This document shows positions 1 through 6,763 of a DNA stretch of 22,483 nt, piece after piece; within the stretch, counting starts at the first letter, position 1, and the number at the start of each line of letters is the position of its first letter. Below the pieces are notes generated by a model that was not told where the DNA came from, ran no database searches, and was given only the letters and a program-made list of their open reading frames with translations. The stretch is taken from positions 1 to 22,483 of the forward strand of contig BNUQ01000031.1 in assembly GCA_025997475.1 (NCBI GenBank), given 5' to 3'. A program made the translations under genes and the position numbers. Source of the DNA: Planctomycetales bacterium (GTDB lineage Bacteria; Planctomycetota; SZUA-567).

Positions 1-18
1 GGATTTGCCCATAAAAAC

Positions 19-205
19 TCCACCACTACCAACTAAAAACTACCGACTACCAACTCTTTTTCCGCCTAGTTGGTAGTTTTTAGTGGTGGAGTTTGACGGT
101 CAAAGATGCGCTTCGCGCGCGCTTGCGAATTTGCCGACAAAAACCACTACCAACTAAAAAATACCGACTACCAACTCGCTCTCCGTAATTTTTAATTCGT
201 AATTC
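19..205. repeat. Heptad arrays around a palindromic core, upstream of dprA
   Basis: The spacer before dprA is built of 7-bp repeats. On the plus strand CTACCAA, CTAAAAA, CTACCGA and CTACCAA follow one another in phase at 26-53, and a near copy runs at 147-174. The same heptads occur inverted at 68-92, and TAATTCG-type heptads run at 185-205. Read on the appropriate strand all fit A-R-T-T-N-N-N loosely. Between them lies a core: GTGGAG, the palindrome TTTGACGGTCAAA (92-104), then CGCTTCGCGCG. A nearly identical core lies upstream of purD. No gene is seen here. Confidence 0.8.
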
Positions 206-234
206 GTCTCATAACTTCGTTAAAAAAAGTTCTC

Positions 235-1413
235 ATGAAAAAACTTGAGCGCGTGGAAAATTTATTGCGGCTGGCGTTATCGTCCGGCATCGGCGCGACC
301 GGCGTGGCGAAGTTGTTGCGGCAGTTCGGCGACAGCGACGCGATTCTCGGCGCGAGCGAAACGCAATTGAGAAAAGTCGAAGACCTGCGCCCGCAACAAC
401 TCAAAGCCGTGCTGGCGGCGCGCGACCTCGACCCGCGCCCGGAATTGGACGCCGCCGCCCGCGCCAACGTCCGTCTGCTTCCTTACGACGCCGCCGAATA
501 TCCGGCGGCGTTGCTGACGTTGACCGACCCGCCGTTTTTGCTGTATATCAAGGGAAAATTGCTTGCGACGGACGGGCAGGCGGTCGGCATTGTCGGCACG
601 CGCGCGGCGACCCGTTACGGGCGCGAGCAAGCCGATTTTTTTGCCGCCGGTTTGGCGCGGTTGGGCTACACGGTCGTCAGCGGCTTGGCGCGCGGCATCG
701 ACACGGCGGCGCATCGCGGGGCGCTGGCGGTCGGCGGGCGGACGGCGGCGTTTGTCGGGTGCGGTTTCAATTTTCACTATCCGCCGGAAAATCGCGATTT
801 GGCGGCGGAAATCGCGGCGCACGGCGCGGTGTTGAGCGAATTTACGATGAACGTCGCGCCGGACGTGCGCAACTTTCCGCGCCGCAACCGGTTAATCGCC
901 GGTATGTCGCTCGGCACGTTAGTCGTCGAAGCGCCGGTCAAAAGCGGCGCGATGATTACGGCGCGCCTCGCGACGGAAATGGGGCGCGAGGTCTTCGCCA
1001 TTCCGGGGCGCATCGACAGCGACGAATGTTCCGGCTGTCATCAATTGATTCGCGACGGCGCGGTGCTGACGCGGCGGCTTGACGATATTTTGGAAGAATT
1101 GCCGCCGCCGGTCGCGGTCGTCGCCGAACCGGACGCCGAGAATCGCCGCGCGCCGGAAAAATCAACGTCCGCGCCGGTCGCGCCGATTGAAAACGAAACG
1201 CCGCCGAAGGCGTCTGCGGGATTGGAGATAACCGTGTCGCCGGCGGAAAAACGGCTTCTCGACGGTTTAACCAAAGAGCCGATGCATCTCGACGAATTGG
1301 CGGAAAATTTGGCGATGCCGGTGAGCGAACTCGCGGCGAGTTTGTTGATGTTGGAATTGCGCGGTCTCGTCAAGCAGTTGCCGGGGAAACTTTTTGTGCG
1401 GGGCGGGCGGTAA
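235..1413 (+). CDS. dprA: DNA-processing protein DprA (Smf)
   Basis: DprA binds incoming single-stranded DNA in the cytoplasm and loads RecA on it during natural transformation. The 392-residue product has an N-terminal helix-hairpin-like/SAM-like region (about 1-70), the Rossmann core, and a C-terminal winged helix (about 328-392), which is the full DprA layout. Family marks seen: GIVGTRAATRYG near 118-129, SGLARGID at 149-156, SEFTMNVAP near 201-209, FPRRNR at 214-219 and the SGAMITARLA stretch from 237. The linker between core and winged helix (about 290-325) is Pro/Ala/Glu-rich. The ATG at 235 gives the expected N-terminus, but no clear ribosome binding site precedes it. No other competence gene is in the window. 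The identification is secure; whether the organism is transformable is not shown. Confidence 0.96.
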   Translation: MKKLERVENLLRLALSSGIGATGVAKLLRQFGDSDAILGASETQLRKVEDLRPQQLKAVLAARDLDPRPELDAAARANVRLLPYDAAEYPAALLTLTDPPFLLYIKGKLLATDGQAVGIVGTRAATRYGREQADFFAAGLARLGYTVVSGLARGIDTAAHRGALAVGGRTAAFVGCGFNFHYPPENRDLAAEIAAHGAVLSEFTMNVAPDVRNFPRRNRLIAGMSLGTLVVEAPVKSGAMITARLATEMGREVFAIPGRIDSDECSGCHQLIRDGAVLTRRLDDILEELPPPVAVVAEPDAENRRAPEKSTSAPVAPIENETPPKASAGLEITVSPAEKRLLDGLTKEPMHLDELAENLAMPVSELAASLLMLELRGLVKQLPGKLFVRGGR

Positions 1414-1468
1414 CGTGATTTTTACGTTGCAAGGCGGAGCGAAAATATCCGGTTTCCTCTAAAATGCT

Positions 1469-1604
1469 CTATTCACTTGCCACGCGCTTTAGCGCGTGGT
1501 CGGCGTTAGAAAATAACCGGCTTTAGCCGAATAAAAGAGTTTGGGCTAAAGCCCTTTTTCTTTTGACCGCCGACCCCGCCATAGAGAACGGGGCAATTGC
1601 ATAG
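1469..1604 (+). repeat. P element, copy 1 (multi-hairpin palindromic repeat)
   Basis: This 136-bp element fills most of the dprA-ribE spacer. It starts CTATTCACTTG and ends CAATTGCATAG, so its ends are imperfect inverted repeats. Inside are a perfect 9-bp hairpin (CCACGCGCT-TT-AGCGCGTGG), a short hairpin CGGCT-TT-AGCCG, the stretch GGGCTAAAGCCC, a T-rich run, TTGACCGCCGA, and a 3' hairpin with CCCC/GGGG. Copies 2-4 share this order of parts. It has no plausible coding sequence. Whether it is a mobile element, a structured RNA or a terminator-like spacer cannot be told from this copy alone. Confidence 0.85.
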
Positions 1605-1658
1605 AACCACCGCGTTGGGAAGCAAGTCAATTTAAGAATTACAAGCGGGGCGATAAAA

Positions 1659-2297
1659 ATGTTCACCGGTTTAATTCAGACCGTCGGGCGGCTGACCGGC
1701 GCGGTCGCGCGCGGCGGTGGGCGATTATTAAGCGTTGACCTTGGCGGCTTGGCGCGATTGCCCGCCGTCGGCGCGTCGGTGGCGCTCAGCGGCGCGTGCC
1801 AAACGGTGGTCGCGTTCGCCGGCGGCGCGGCGCAATTTTTCGCCGCGCCGGAAACGCTGAACCGCACGACGCTCGGCGCGAAAAAAATCGGCGATTATTT
1901 GAATCTCGAACCGGCGTTGCGCGTCGGCGACCCGTTGGACGGGCATTTGGTCACCGGTCATATCGACGCCGTCGCGACGGTGTTGGCGCTCCGTTCCGTC
2001 GGCGAGAGCCGCGTTTATGAATTTTCGTTGCCGTCGGCGCTGACGGCGTTGGTCGCGGAAAAAGGGTCAATCGCGGTGGACGGAATTTCGCTCACCGTTT
2101 CGGCGGTAACGGCGAAAAGTTTTTCCGTCAGCGTTATTCCGCACACCTTGCGCCAGACCACGCTCGCGCAGTTAAGCGTCGGCGACGGCGTGAATATAGA
2201 AACGGATATTTTGGCGCGCTACGTTGCGCGGCGGTTGTCCGTCGCGACCGCGCCGAGCGGCATTACCGACGAGTTTTTGTTGACGGCAGGATTTTGA
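1659..2297 (+). CDS. ribE: Riboflavin synthase, alpha-subunit type
   Basis: Riboflavin synthase converts two 6,7-dimethyl-8-ribityllumazine molecules into riboflavin plus a pyrimidinedione, the last step of riboflavin synthesis in the cytosol. The 212-residue product starts MFTGLIQTVG, the family hallmark, which fixes the ATG. It shows two lumazine-binding repeats: residues 1 to about 95, and about 96 to 195 beginning GHLVTGHIDAV. The second repeat has a normal DGISLTV motif (141-147). In the first repeat the usual NG-x-CLTV becomes SGACQTV (44-50): the cysteine is kept, the preceding Asn and the Leu are not. No other rib gene is nearby and no FMN riboswitch is visible upstream. Length is normal. 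Confidence 0.95.
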   Translation: MFTGLIQTVGRLTGAVARGGGRLLSVDLGGLARLPAVGASVALSGACQTVVAFAGGAAQFFAAPETLNRTTLGAKKIGDYLNLEPALRVGDPLDGHLVTGHIDAVATVLALRSVGESRVYEFSLPSALTALVAEKGSIAVDGISLTVSAVTAKSFSVSVIPHTLRQTTLAQLSVGDGVNIETDILARYVARRLSVATAPSGITDEFLLTAGF

Positions 2298-2301
2298 GCG
2301 T

Positions 2302-2415
2302 AATTAACAATTAACAATTCAGGAGTTTTATTTCAAATTCGCGAAGCGCATTTTGGCAATCATTCCTCAATTGTTAATTGTCAATTGTTAATTGTTAATT
2401 GTTAATTGTTAATTG
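2302..2415. repeat. Inverted heptad arrays between ribE and the cyclodeaminase gene
   Basis: Two heptads AATTAAC run at 2302-2315, followed by a stretch resembling the core found upstream of dprA and purD (GGAGTTT, CAAATTCGC, GAAGCGC). Seven in-phase heptads follow at 2367-2415, five TTAATTG and two TCAATTG. The two arrays are opposite in orientation, so the spacer could fold into a long hairpin with the core in the loop. No gene lies here. Confidence 0.85.
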
Positions 2416-2471
2416 GATGCCGCTCCCCGTCGGCATCAACATTTACCCGCAATTTATAGGACACCAACCCA

Positions 2472-3104
2472 ATGTTCATCGACCAATCAATCACGCAGTA
2501 TCTCGACGCGCTCGCGTCCGGCGTGGAAGTGCCGGGGGGCGGGAGTGCCGCCGCGTTAGCCGGCGCGGTGGGCGCGGCGACGGCGATGATGGCGGCGAAT
2601 TTTTCGCTCGACCCGAAAAAATTTGCCGCCGTGTCCGCCGAAGTTCGCGACCTCCTCGCGCAATTGCAACGGTATCGCGCGGCGATGCGGCGGGCGGTTG
2701 ACGACGACGCGGTCGCGTTCGGCAAATTCCGCGCGGTGTGCGCGTTGCCGAAAAACACGTCCGAAGAAAAAGCGCGACGCGACGCCGCGCTACAAAAAGC
2801 GCTCACCGCCGCGATGCAACCGCCGTGGCGCGTAATGAACGCGGCGACGGCGGCGTTGCGGCTACTGCCGCGCTTGGCGGCAATCGGCAATGAAAATTTA
2901 TGCACCGACACCGGCGGCGGCGCGATTCTTTTAGAAGCCGCCGTCCGCGCGGCGCGGCTGAACGTGCTGGTCAATTTGCGCTATCTCAAAGACGAGGCGC
3001 AAAAAAAACACGTCGCGGCGCAAGTCGAAGAATGGCGGCAAACGGCGGCGAGTATGGTGGCGAAAGTTGAGCAGTGGGCGGAGTATGCGTTGTCGGCGAA
3101 CTGA
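2472..3104 (+). CDS. Cyclodeaminase/cyclohydrolase family protein (FTCD C-terminal-like)
   Basis: The 210-residue product matches the stand-alone cyclodeaminase/cyclohydrolase family, the same fold as the C-terminal half of formiminotransferase-cyclodeaminase. Members convert 5-formimino-THF to 5,10-methenyl-THF, or hydrolyse methenyl-THF to 10-formyl-THF (FchA). The diagnostic glycine-rich motif PGGGSAAAL is at 21-29, followed by an Ala/Gly-rich helix and MMAANFS. The rest is mainly helical, ending in long amphipathic helices. The ATG at 2472 places the motif at its usual depth. purD follows on the same strand 151 bp later, and 10-formyl-THF is a substrate of purine synthesis, so a cyclohydrolase role is attractive. 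Sequence alone does not separate the two reactions, so no symbol is given. Confidence 0.87.
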   Translation: MFIDQSITQYLDALASGVEVPGGGSAAALAGAVGAATAMMAANFSLDPKKFAAVSAEVRDLLAQLQRYRAAMRRAVDDDAVAFGKFRAVCALPKNTSEEKARRDAALQKALTAAMQPPWRVMNAATAALRLLPRLAAIGNENLCTDTGGGAILLEAAVRAARLNVLVNLRYLKDEAQKKHVAAQVEEWRQTAASMVAKVEQWAEYALSAN

Positions 3105-3115
3105 AAACGAATTCA

Positions 3116-3232
3116 CAATTAACAATTAACAATTAACAATTAACAATTAACGATTGTGGAGTTTGACTGTCAAATTCGCTTCGCGCGTTTTTTTTCCTTC
3201 ATAGTCAATTTTTAATTGTCAATGGTTAATTG
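3116..3232. repeat. Inverted heptad arrays with core motif, upstream of purD
   Basis: Five perfect CAATTAA heptads (3116-3150) begin 11 bp after the cyclodeaminase stop codon. Then comes the core GTGGAG, the palindrome TTTGACTGTCAAA (3162-3174), TTCGCTTCGCGCG and a T8 run. Heptads in the opposite orientation follow (TTAATTG, TCAATGG, TTAATTG at 3212-3232). The order array-core-inverted array is the same as on the other side of the cyclodeaminase gene. No gene is seen. Confidence 0.85.
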
Positions 3233-3255
3233 TTCTTAAACGGGAGCAAGCAAAA

Positions 3256-4572
3256 ATGAACGTTCTCATCATCGGCGGCGGCGGGCGCGAGCAGGCGTTG
3301 GCGTGGAAAATCGCGCAGTCGCCGCGCTTGACCAAACTCTACATTATGCCCGGCAATCCGGGGTGCGCCGCCTGCGGCGAGTGCGTCGAAGACCTTGACA
3401 TCAACAACCTCGCCGCCATCCGCGTGTGGGCGAAAAAGCACGCGATTGACTTCGTTATTCCCGGTCCCGAAGCCGTCCTCGCGGCGGGGATTGTCGATGA
3501 ATTTTTCGACCTCGGCATCAAGGTCTTCGGACCGGCGCGCAAGGCGGCGGCGCTCGAAAGCAGTAAAAGTTTTGCTAAGGATTTGATGCGGCGTTACGGC
3601 ATTCCGACGGCGGACTACGCGGTGTTTGAGCAAGCCGAGCGGGCGTTCGCTTATTTGGACAGCCGCGAGGAAGCCGAGCGAGCGTTGAAGACCGCCGCCG
3701 CCACGCCGCTCGTCGTCAAAGCCGACGGTTTGGCGGCGGGCAAGGGCGCGCTCGTTTGCGAAAATATCGACGCGGCGCGCGCGGCGGTGCGGCGGTGTAT
3801 GGTCGATAAAGAATTCGGCGACGCGGGCGCGAAAGTGGTGATTGAGGAATGTTTGCGCGGCGAAGAATTGTCGGTGTTGGCATTGACCGACGGCAAAACG
3901 ATTGCGCCGCTGGCGTCGGCGCAAGACCACAAAGCGATTTTTGACGGCGACCTTGGTCCGAACACCGGCGGCATGGGCGCGTATTCGCCGGCGCCGCTGT
4001 TGACGGAAAAATTGCTCGACGAAGTTGTCGCGAAAATTCTCGTGCCGACGGTGCACGCGATGAACAACGAAAGCCGCCGCTTTCGCGGCGTGTTGTATGC
4101 CGGTTTGATGATTACTAAAGCCGGACCGAAAGTGCTTGAATACAATATGCGTTTCGGCGACCCGGAAACGCAACCGATTTTGATGCGGCTTGACGGCGAC
4201 TTGTTGGAAATTTTGCTCGCGACGACCGACGGACATTTAGACCGAATGGAATTAAAATGGCGCGACGAGGCGGCGGTGGGCGTGGTAATGGCGGCGTCGG
4301 GTTATCCGGGGCATTACGAAAAAGGGCAGACAATTTCCGGTTTGGATAAATTTTCGCCGGACGACCAAAACACGCAAATTTTCCACGCCGGCACAATAAA
4401 GCGCGGCGGCAAAATTGTTACAAACGGCGGGCGGGTGTTGTGCGCGACGGCGTTAGGCAAGGACTTGCCCGCCGCGATTGCGAGCGCCTACGCCGCCGTC
4501 GAAAAAATCACTTTTGCCGGCGCGCAATACCGAAAAGACATCGGACAAAAAGCGCTGAAAAAATTGGCGTGA
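3256..4572 (+). CDS. purD: Phosphoribosylamine-glycine ligase (GAR synthetase)
   Basis: PurD joins glycine to 5-phosphoribosylamine using ATP, the second step of de novo purine synthesis. The 438-residue product has the full family layout: an N-terminal preATP-grasp domain starting MNVLIIGGGGREQALAWK, the ATP-grasp domain with KADGLAAGKG at 155-164 and NTGGMGAYSP, the metal-binding strand LEYNMRFGDPETQP, and the C-terminal domain ending at a normal length. The ATG at 3256 gives the canonical N-terminus; the upstream GGGAGCAAG is a weak ribosome binding site. It follows the folate cyclodeaminase gene on the same strand. All key motifs are intact. Confidence 0.97.
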   Translation: MNVLIIGGGGREQALAWKIAQSPRLTKLYIMPGNPGCAACGECVEDLDINNLAAIRVWAKKHAIDFVIPGPEAVLAAGIVDEFFDLGIKVFGPARKAAALESSKSFAKDLMRRYGIPTADYAVFEQAERAFAYLDSREEAERALKTAAATPLVVKADGLAAGKGALVCENIDAARAAVRRCMVDKEFGDAGAKVVIEECLRGEELSVLALTDGKTIAPLASAQDHKAIFDGDLGPNTGGMGAYSPAPLLTEKLLDEVVAKILVPTVHAMNNESRRFRGVLYAGLMITKAGPKVLEYNMRFGDPETQPILMRLDGDLLEILLATTDGHLDRMELKWRDEAAVGVVMAASGYPGHYEKGQTISGLDKFSPDDQNTQIFHAGTIKRGGKIVTNGGRVLCATALGKDLPAAIASAYAAVEKITFAGAQYRKDIGQKALKKLA

Positions 4573-4646
4573 GCGGAGGTATGTATGCCAAACGCGGCAA
4601 GGGCGGATAAACTGCCGCGCCGTTTGTTCGACGCTCGATGAAAGTT

Positions 4647-4779
4647 CTATTCAATTGCCACGCCCTTTAGGGCGTGGATAGCGTCAAAAAATGACCGACT
4701 TTAGCCGAAATTTTTGGCTAAAGCCATTTCTTTTTTTTTGACTGCCGACCACGCCTTAAAAGGCGTGGCAATTGAATAG
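4647..4779 (+). repeat. P element, copy 2
   Basis: The ends are a perfect 18-bp inverted repeat, CTATTCAATTGCCACGCC at 4647-4664 and its complement at 4762-4779. The inner hairpins are CCACGCCCT-TT-AGGGCGTGG, a TTTAGCC/GGCTAAA pair and CCACGCC-TTAAAA-GGCGTGG. Compared with copy 1 the first stem differs by paired, compensating changes. The right end overlaps the first bases of MITE copy A. Confidence 0.88.
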
Positions 4780-4939
4780 ACCTGTTCTAAACCTACGCGT
4801 GAGCAAATGTTCGTGTCTAATTTTTCGTGTCGCCAGGAAAAATGACGAAGCAATACCGAGAGTATTGCAAGGAATTTTGACGCGGCGGGACGGAAAATTA
4901 GCCGAAAATTTGCCGCGAATTGGTTGTCGAACAGGTCTA
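4777..4939 (+). mobile_element. MITE-like element, copy A (163 bp)
   Basis: The element is bounded by TAGACCTGTTC at 4777-4787 and the exact complement GAACAGGTCTA at 4929-4939. If TA is the duplicated target, the terminal repeats are 9 bp (GACCTGTTC), as in non-autonomous relatives of IS630/Tc1-mariner elements; that family link is inference. Inside is a hairpin GCAATAC-CGAGA-GTATTGC. A second copy of exactly the same length lies at 10043-10205 with only 4 differences. One plus-strand frame is open throughout, but 3 of the 4 differences would change an amino acid, so I do not call a gene. Confidence 0.82.
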
Positions 4940-4996
4940 ATAGAGCAAGGCACTAAAATTTTGTGATAACTTTCGCTTTTACCCTGGAAAACCGCC

Positions 4997-6625
4997 TTGC
5001 CGACCTCCTTTCCGCGATGTCCGCGCCGCGCCGTGTTGTGGCTCATTTTTTTGACGTTGCCCGTGCGTCTGCTCCTCGCCGCCGTTACCGGTTTGGGCTA
5101 CGGCGAGTCGTATTACACGCTGAACGCGCTTAATCCGCAGTTGAGTTATTTTGACCAGCCGCCGCTGGCGTTTTGGTTGGCGTCCGCGTCCGGTTATTTG
5201 TGCGGCGCGCCGACCGCGCTGACGTTGCGCTTGCCGTCGATTATTTGCTTCGCCGTCGTCACCTATTTAATGTTCTTGCTCGGCAAAAAATTATTTTCCG
5301 CCCGCGCCGGTTTTTACGCCGCGCTGTTGCTTAATTTATCGATGGTGTTCACCGGCACGACCGCGATGTGGCTCCAACCCGACGCCGCGCTGATGTTGTT
5401 CTGGCTCGCCACCGCGCTCTGTTTGACGCGCATTTTTTTCCGCGAATTTCCCGACGACGAAGCGGCGGCGCGTTGGCGACGCTCGGCGGCGAGTTACGGT
5501 TGGTGGGTTTTGACCGGCGTCTTTTTAGGACTGACGACGTTAAGCAAATATCACGCCTTATTTTTATTTGCCGGCGCGGGGCTGTTCGCGCTGACGACGC
5601 CGAAAAGGCGGCGGTGGCTTTTTCACCCCGGTCCGTATCTCGCGCTGTTAATCGGTTTGCTCGTCGCTTCGCCGATTTTCATTTGGAACGCCGAAAACAA
5701 TTGGGTGTCGTTTTTATTTCAGAGTTCCCGCGCCGGCGTCAGCGGCGAATTTTCCCTGCATTGGGCGTGGCTAGCGCAATCGCTCGGCGGGCAGGCGCTG
5801 TGGCTTCTGCCGTGGATTTGGTTGCCGCTGATGTGGCAACTGTATAAATGTTTCGCCGCCGGACGCGGGGCGCCGCCGGACGCGGCGCGGTGGTTTTTGG
5901 CTTGCACGGCGATTTTGCCCATCGCGTTTTTCACGGTCGTAACGCTGTGGTCGAAACTCGGTTTTCATTTTCATTGGCAGGCGCCGGGTTATCTGATGCT
6001 CTTTCCCGCGCTCGGCGCGGCGACGGCGGCGATGCTTGACAGTGCGGCGGAGAAAATTCGCGCGTGGACGAAACGCTGGCTGTGGCTGTCGGGAATTTGT
6101 TGCGTCTTTTTTATGGTGATTTTACAACTGCACGCGGCGACCGGTTTCTGGACGTGGTTCGGACCGAAATACTGGGCGGCGAAATTCGGCGAAGACGACC
6201 CGACGTTGGAAGGTTTCGACTACGACGCTTTGCGCGAATTTTTTAGCAAAAATAATTATCTCGACGACGAGCGGATTTTTTTAGCGGTAACGCGGTGGTA
6301 TGACGCGGGCAAGGCGGGCTGGGCGTTGCGCGGAAAAAAGCCGGTGTTGGTGTTGAACGACGACCCGCGCAATCCGGCATTTTTGTATCCGCAAAAAGAA
6401 CTGCTCGGGCAGGACGCGATTTTAATGTCGCGCTACGCGAGCGAGGAAGAAATCCGTCGCGTAACGGACGGCGTGTTTGCCGAAGTTCGCCGGTTGCCGG
6501 ATTTGGAAATTGTGCGCGGCGGCGTGGTCGAATTGCGCTTGCCGCTGTATTACTGCCGCGAAATGACCGGCGAATATCAATACCCCGAACATTACCGGCG
6601 GGCGTTGGCGAAAGCGGGCGAGTGA
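4997..6625 (+). CDS. GT39/ArnT-like membrane glycosyltransferase
   Basis: The 542-residue product is a polytopic inner-membrane protein of the PMT_2/ArnT type, which transfers sugars from polyprenyl-phosphate carriers on the periplasmic side. About nine or ten hydrophobic segments are visible between residue 12 and about 370, followed by a soluble C-terminal part of about 165 residues. The first outer loop carries GYGESYY (34-40; E37 is the likely catalytic acid) and YFDQPPLAFWL, and WLQPDAAL follows near 134, all typical of the family. No ATG lies in frame at the 5' end, so the start is TTG at 4997 or GTG at 5033. I give the longer form, with low certainty. Acceptor and sugar are unknown; no lipid A or glycan genes are adjacent. 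Confidence 0.85.
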   Translation: MPTSFPRCPRRAVLWLIFLTLPVRLLLAAVTGLGYGESYYTLNALNPQLSYFDQPPLAFWLASASGYLCGAPTALTLRLPSIICFAVVTYLMFLLGKKLFSARAGFYAALLLNLSMVFTGTTAMWLQPDAALMLFWLATALCLTRIFFREFPDDEAAARWRRSAASYGWWVLTGVFLGLTTLSKYHALFLFAGAGLFALTTPKRRRWLFHPGPYLALLIGLLVASPIFIWNAENNWVSFLFQSSRAGVSGEFSLHWAWLAQSLGGQALWLLPWIWLPLMWQLYKCFAAGRGAPPDAARWFLACTAILPIAFFTVVTLWSKLGFHFHWQAPGYLMLFPALGAATAAMLDSAAEKIRAWTKRWLWLSGICCVFFMVILQLHAATGFWTWFGPKYWAAKFGEDDPTLEGFDYDALREFFSKNNYLDDERIFLAVTRWYDAGKAGWALRGKKPVLVLNDDPRNPAFLYPQKELLGQDAILMSRYASEEEIRRVTDGVFAEVRRLPDLEIVRGGVVELRLPLYYCREMTGEYQYPEHYRRALAKAGE

Positions 6626-6707
6626 TTTTTCGTTGTTTATCACCGTTAAGCGCGCCGGCGCCCCCTGTAAAAATCATCGCCGGTTGCTTATAAATTACGA
6701 ACGATAG

Positions 6708-6735
6708 AATTTTTGGTTTGTAATTCGTAATTGCC
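6708..6735 (+). repeat. Short heptad array before the sensor kinase
   Basis: Four units in phase: AATTTTT, GGTTTGT (degenerate), AATTCGT and AATTGCC. They fit the same A-R-T-T-N-N-N heptad found elsewhere in the window and end 28 bp before the kinase start. Confidence 0.55.
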
Positions 6736-6763
6736 GCAAACGGTCGCACAGGTGAGGGAGAAA

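Larger units (their letters stand above)
4573..4996. other. Gene-free spacer holding P copy 2 and MITE copy A
   Basis: This 424-bp gap holds, in order, a short remnant after purD, P copy 2 and MITE copy A. In the remnant GGAGGT at 4575-4580 precedes very short reading frames of 9 and 18 codons, and an arm pair CGCGGCA/TGCCGCG lies at 4593-4619. About 57 bp follow copy A before the glycosyltransferase start. I see no gene. The hairpin might end the purD transcript but lacks a U-run. Confidence 0.7.

Noticed and set aside
1605..1658. FMN riboswitch before ribE
   Set aside because: The conserved RFN-element segments are not present; the region is short and mostly the edge of P copy 1.
3226..4236. 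Long antisense frame opposite purD
   Set aside because: It is the mirror of a high-GC coding region, with an Arg/His-rich product and no domain. purD on the other strand is certain.
4581..4641. Very short frames after a GGAGGT site downstream of purD (9 and 18 codons)
   Set aside because: Too short to support, with no similarity I recognise. The frames may be the remnant of a gene disrupted by repeats.
4772..4966. A 64-codon open frame in MITE copy A (and its counterpart at 10008-10256 in copy B)
   Set aside because: The frame is open in both copies, but 3 of the 4 differences between them change an amino acid. The frame runs through the terminal repeats, and no ribosome binding site fits. 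It is explained by the element itself.
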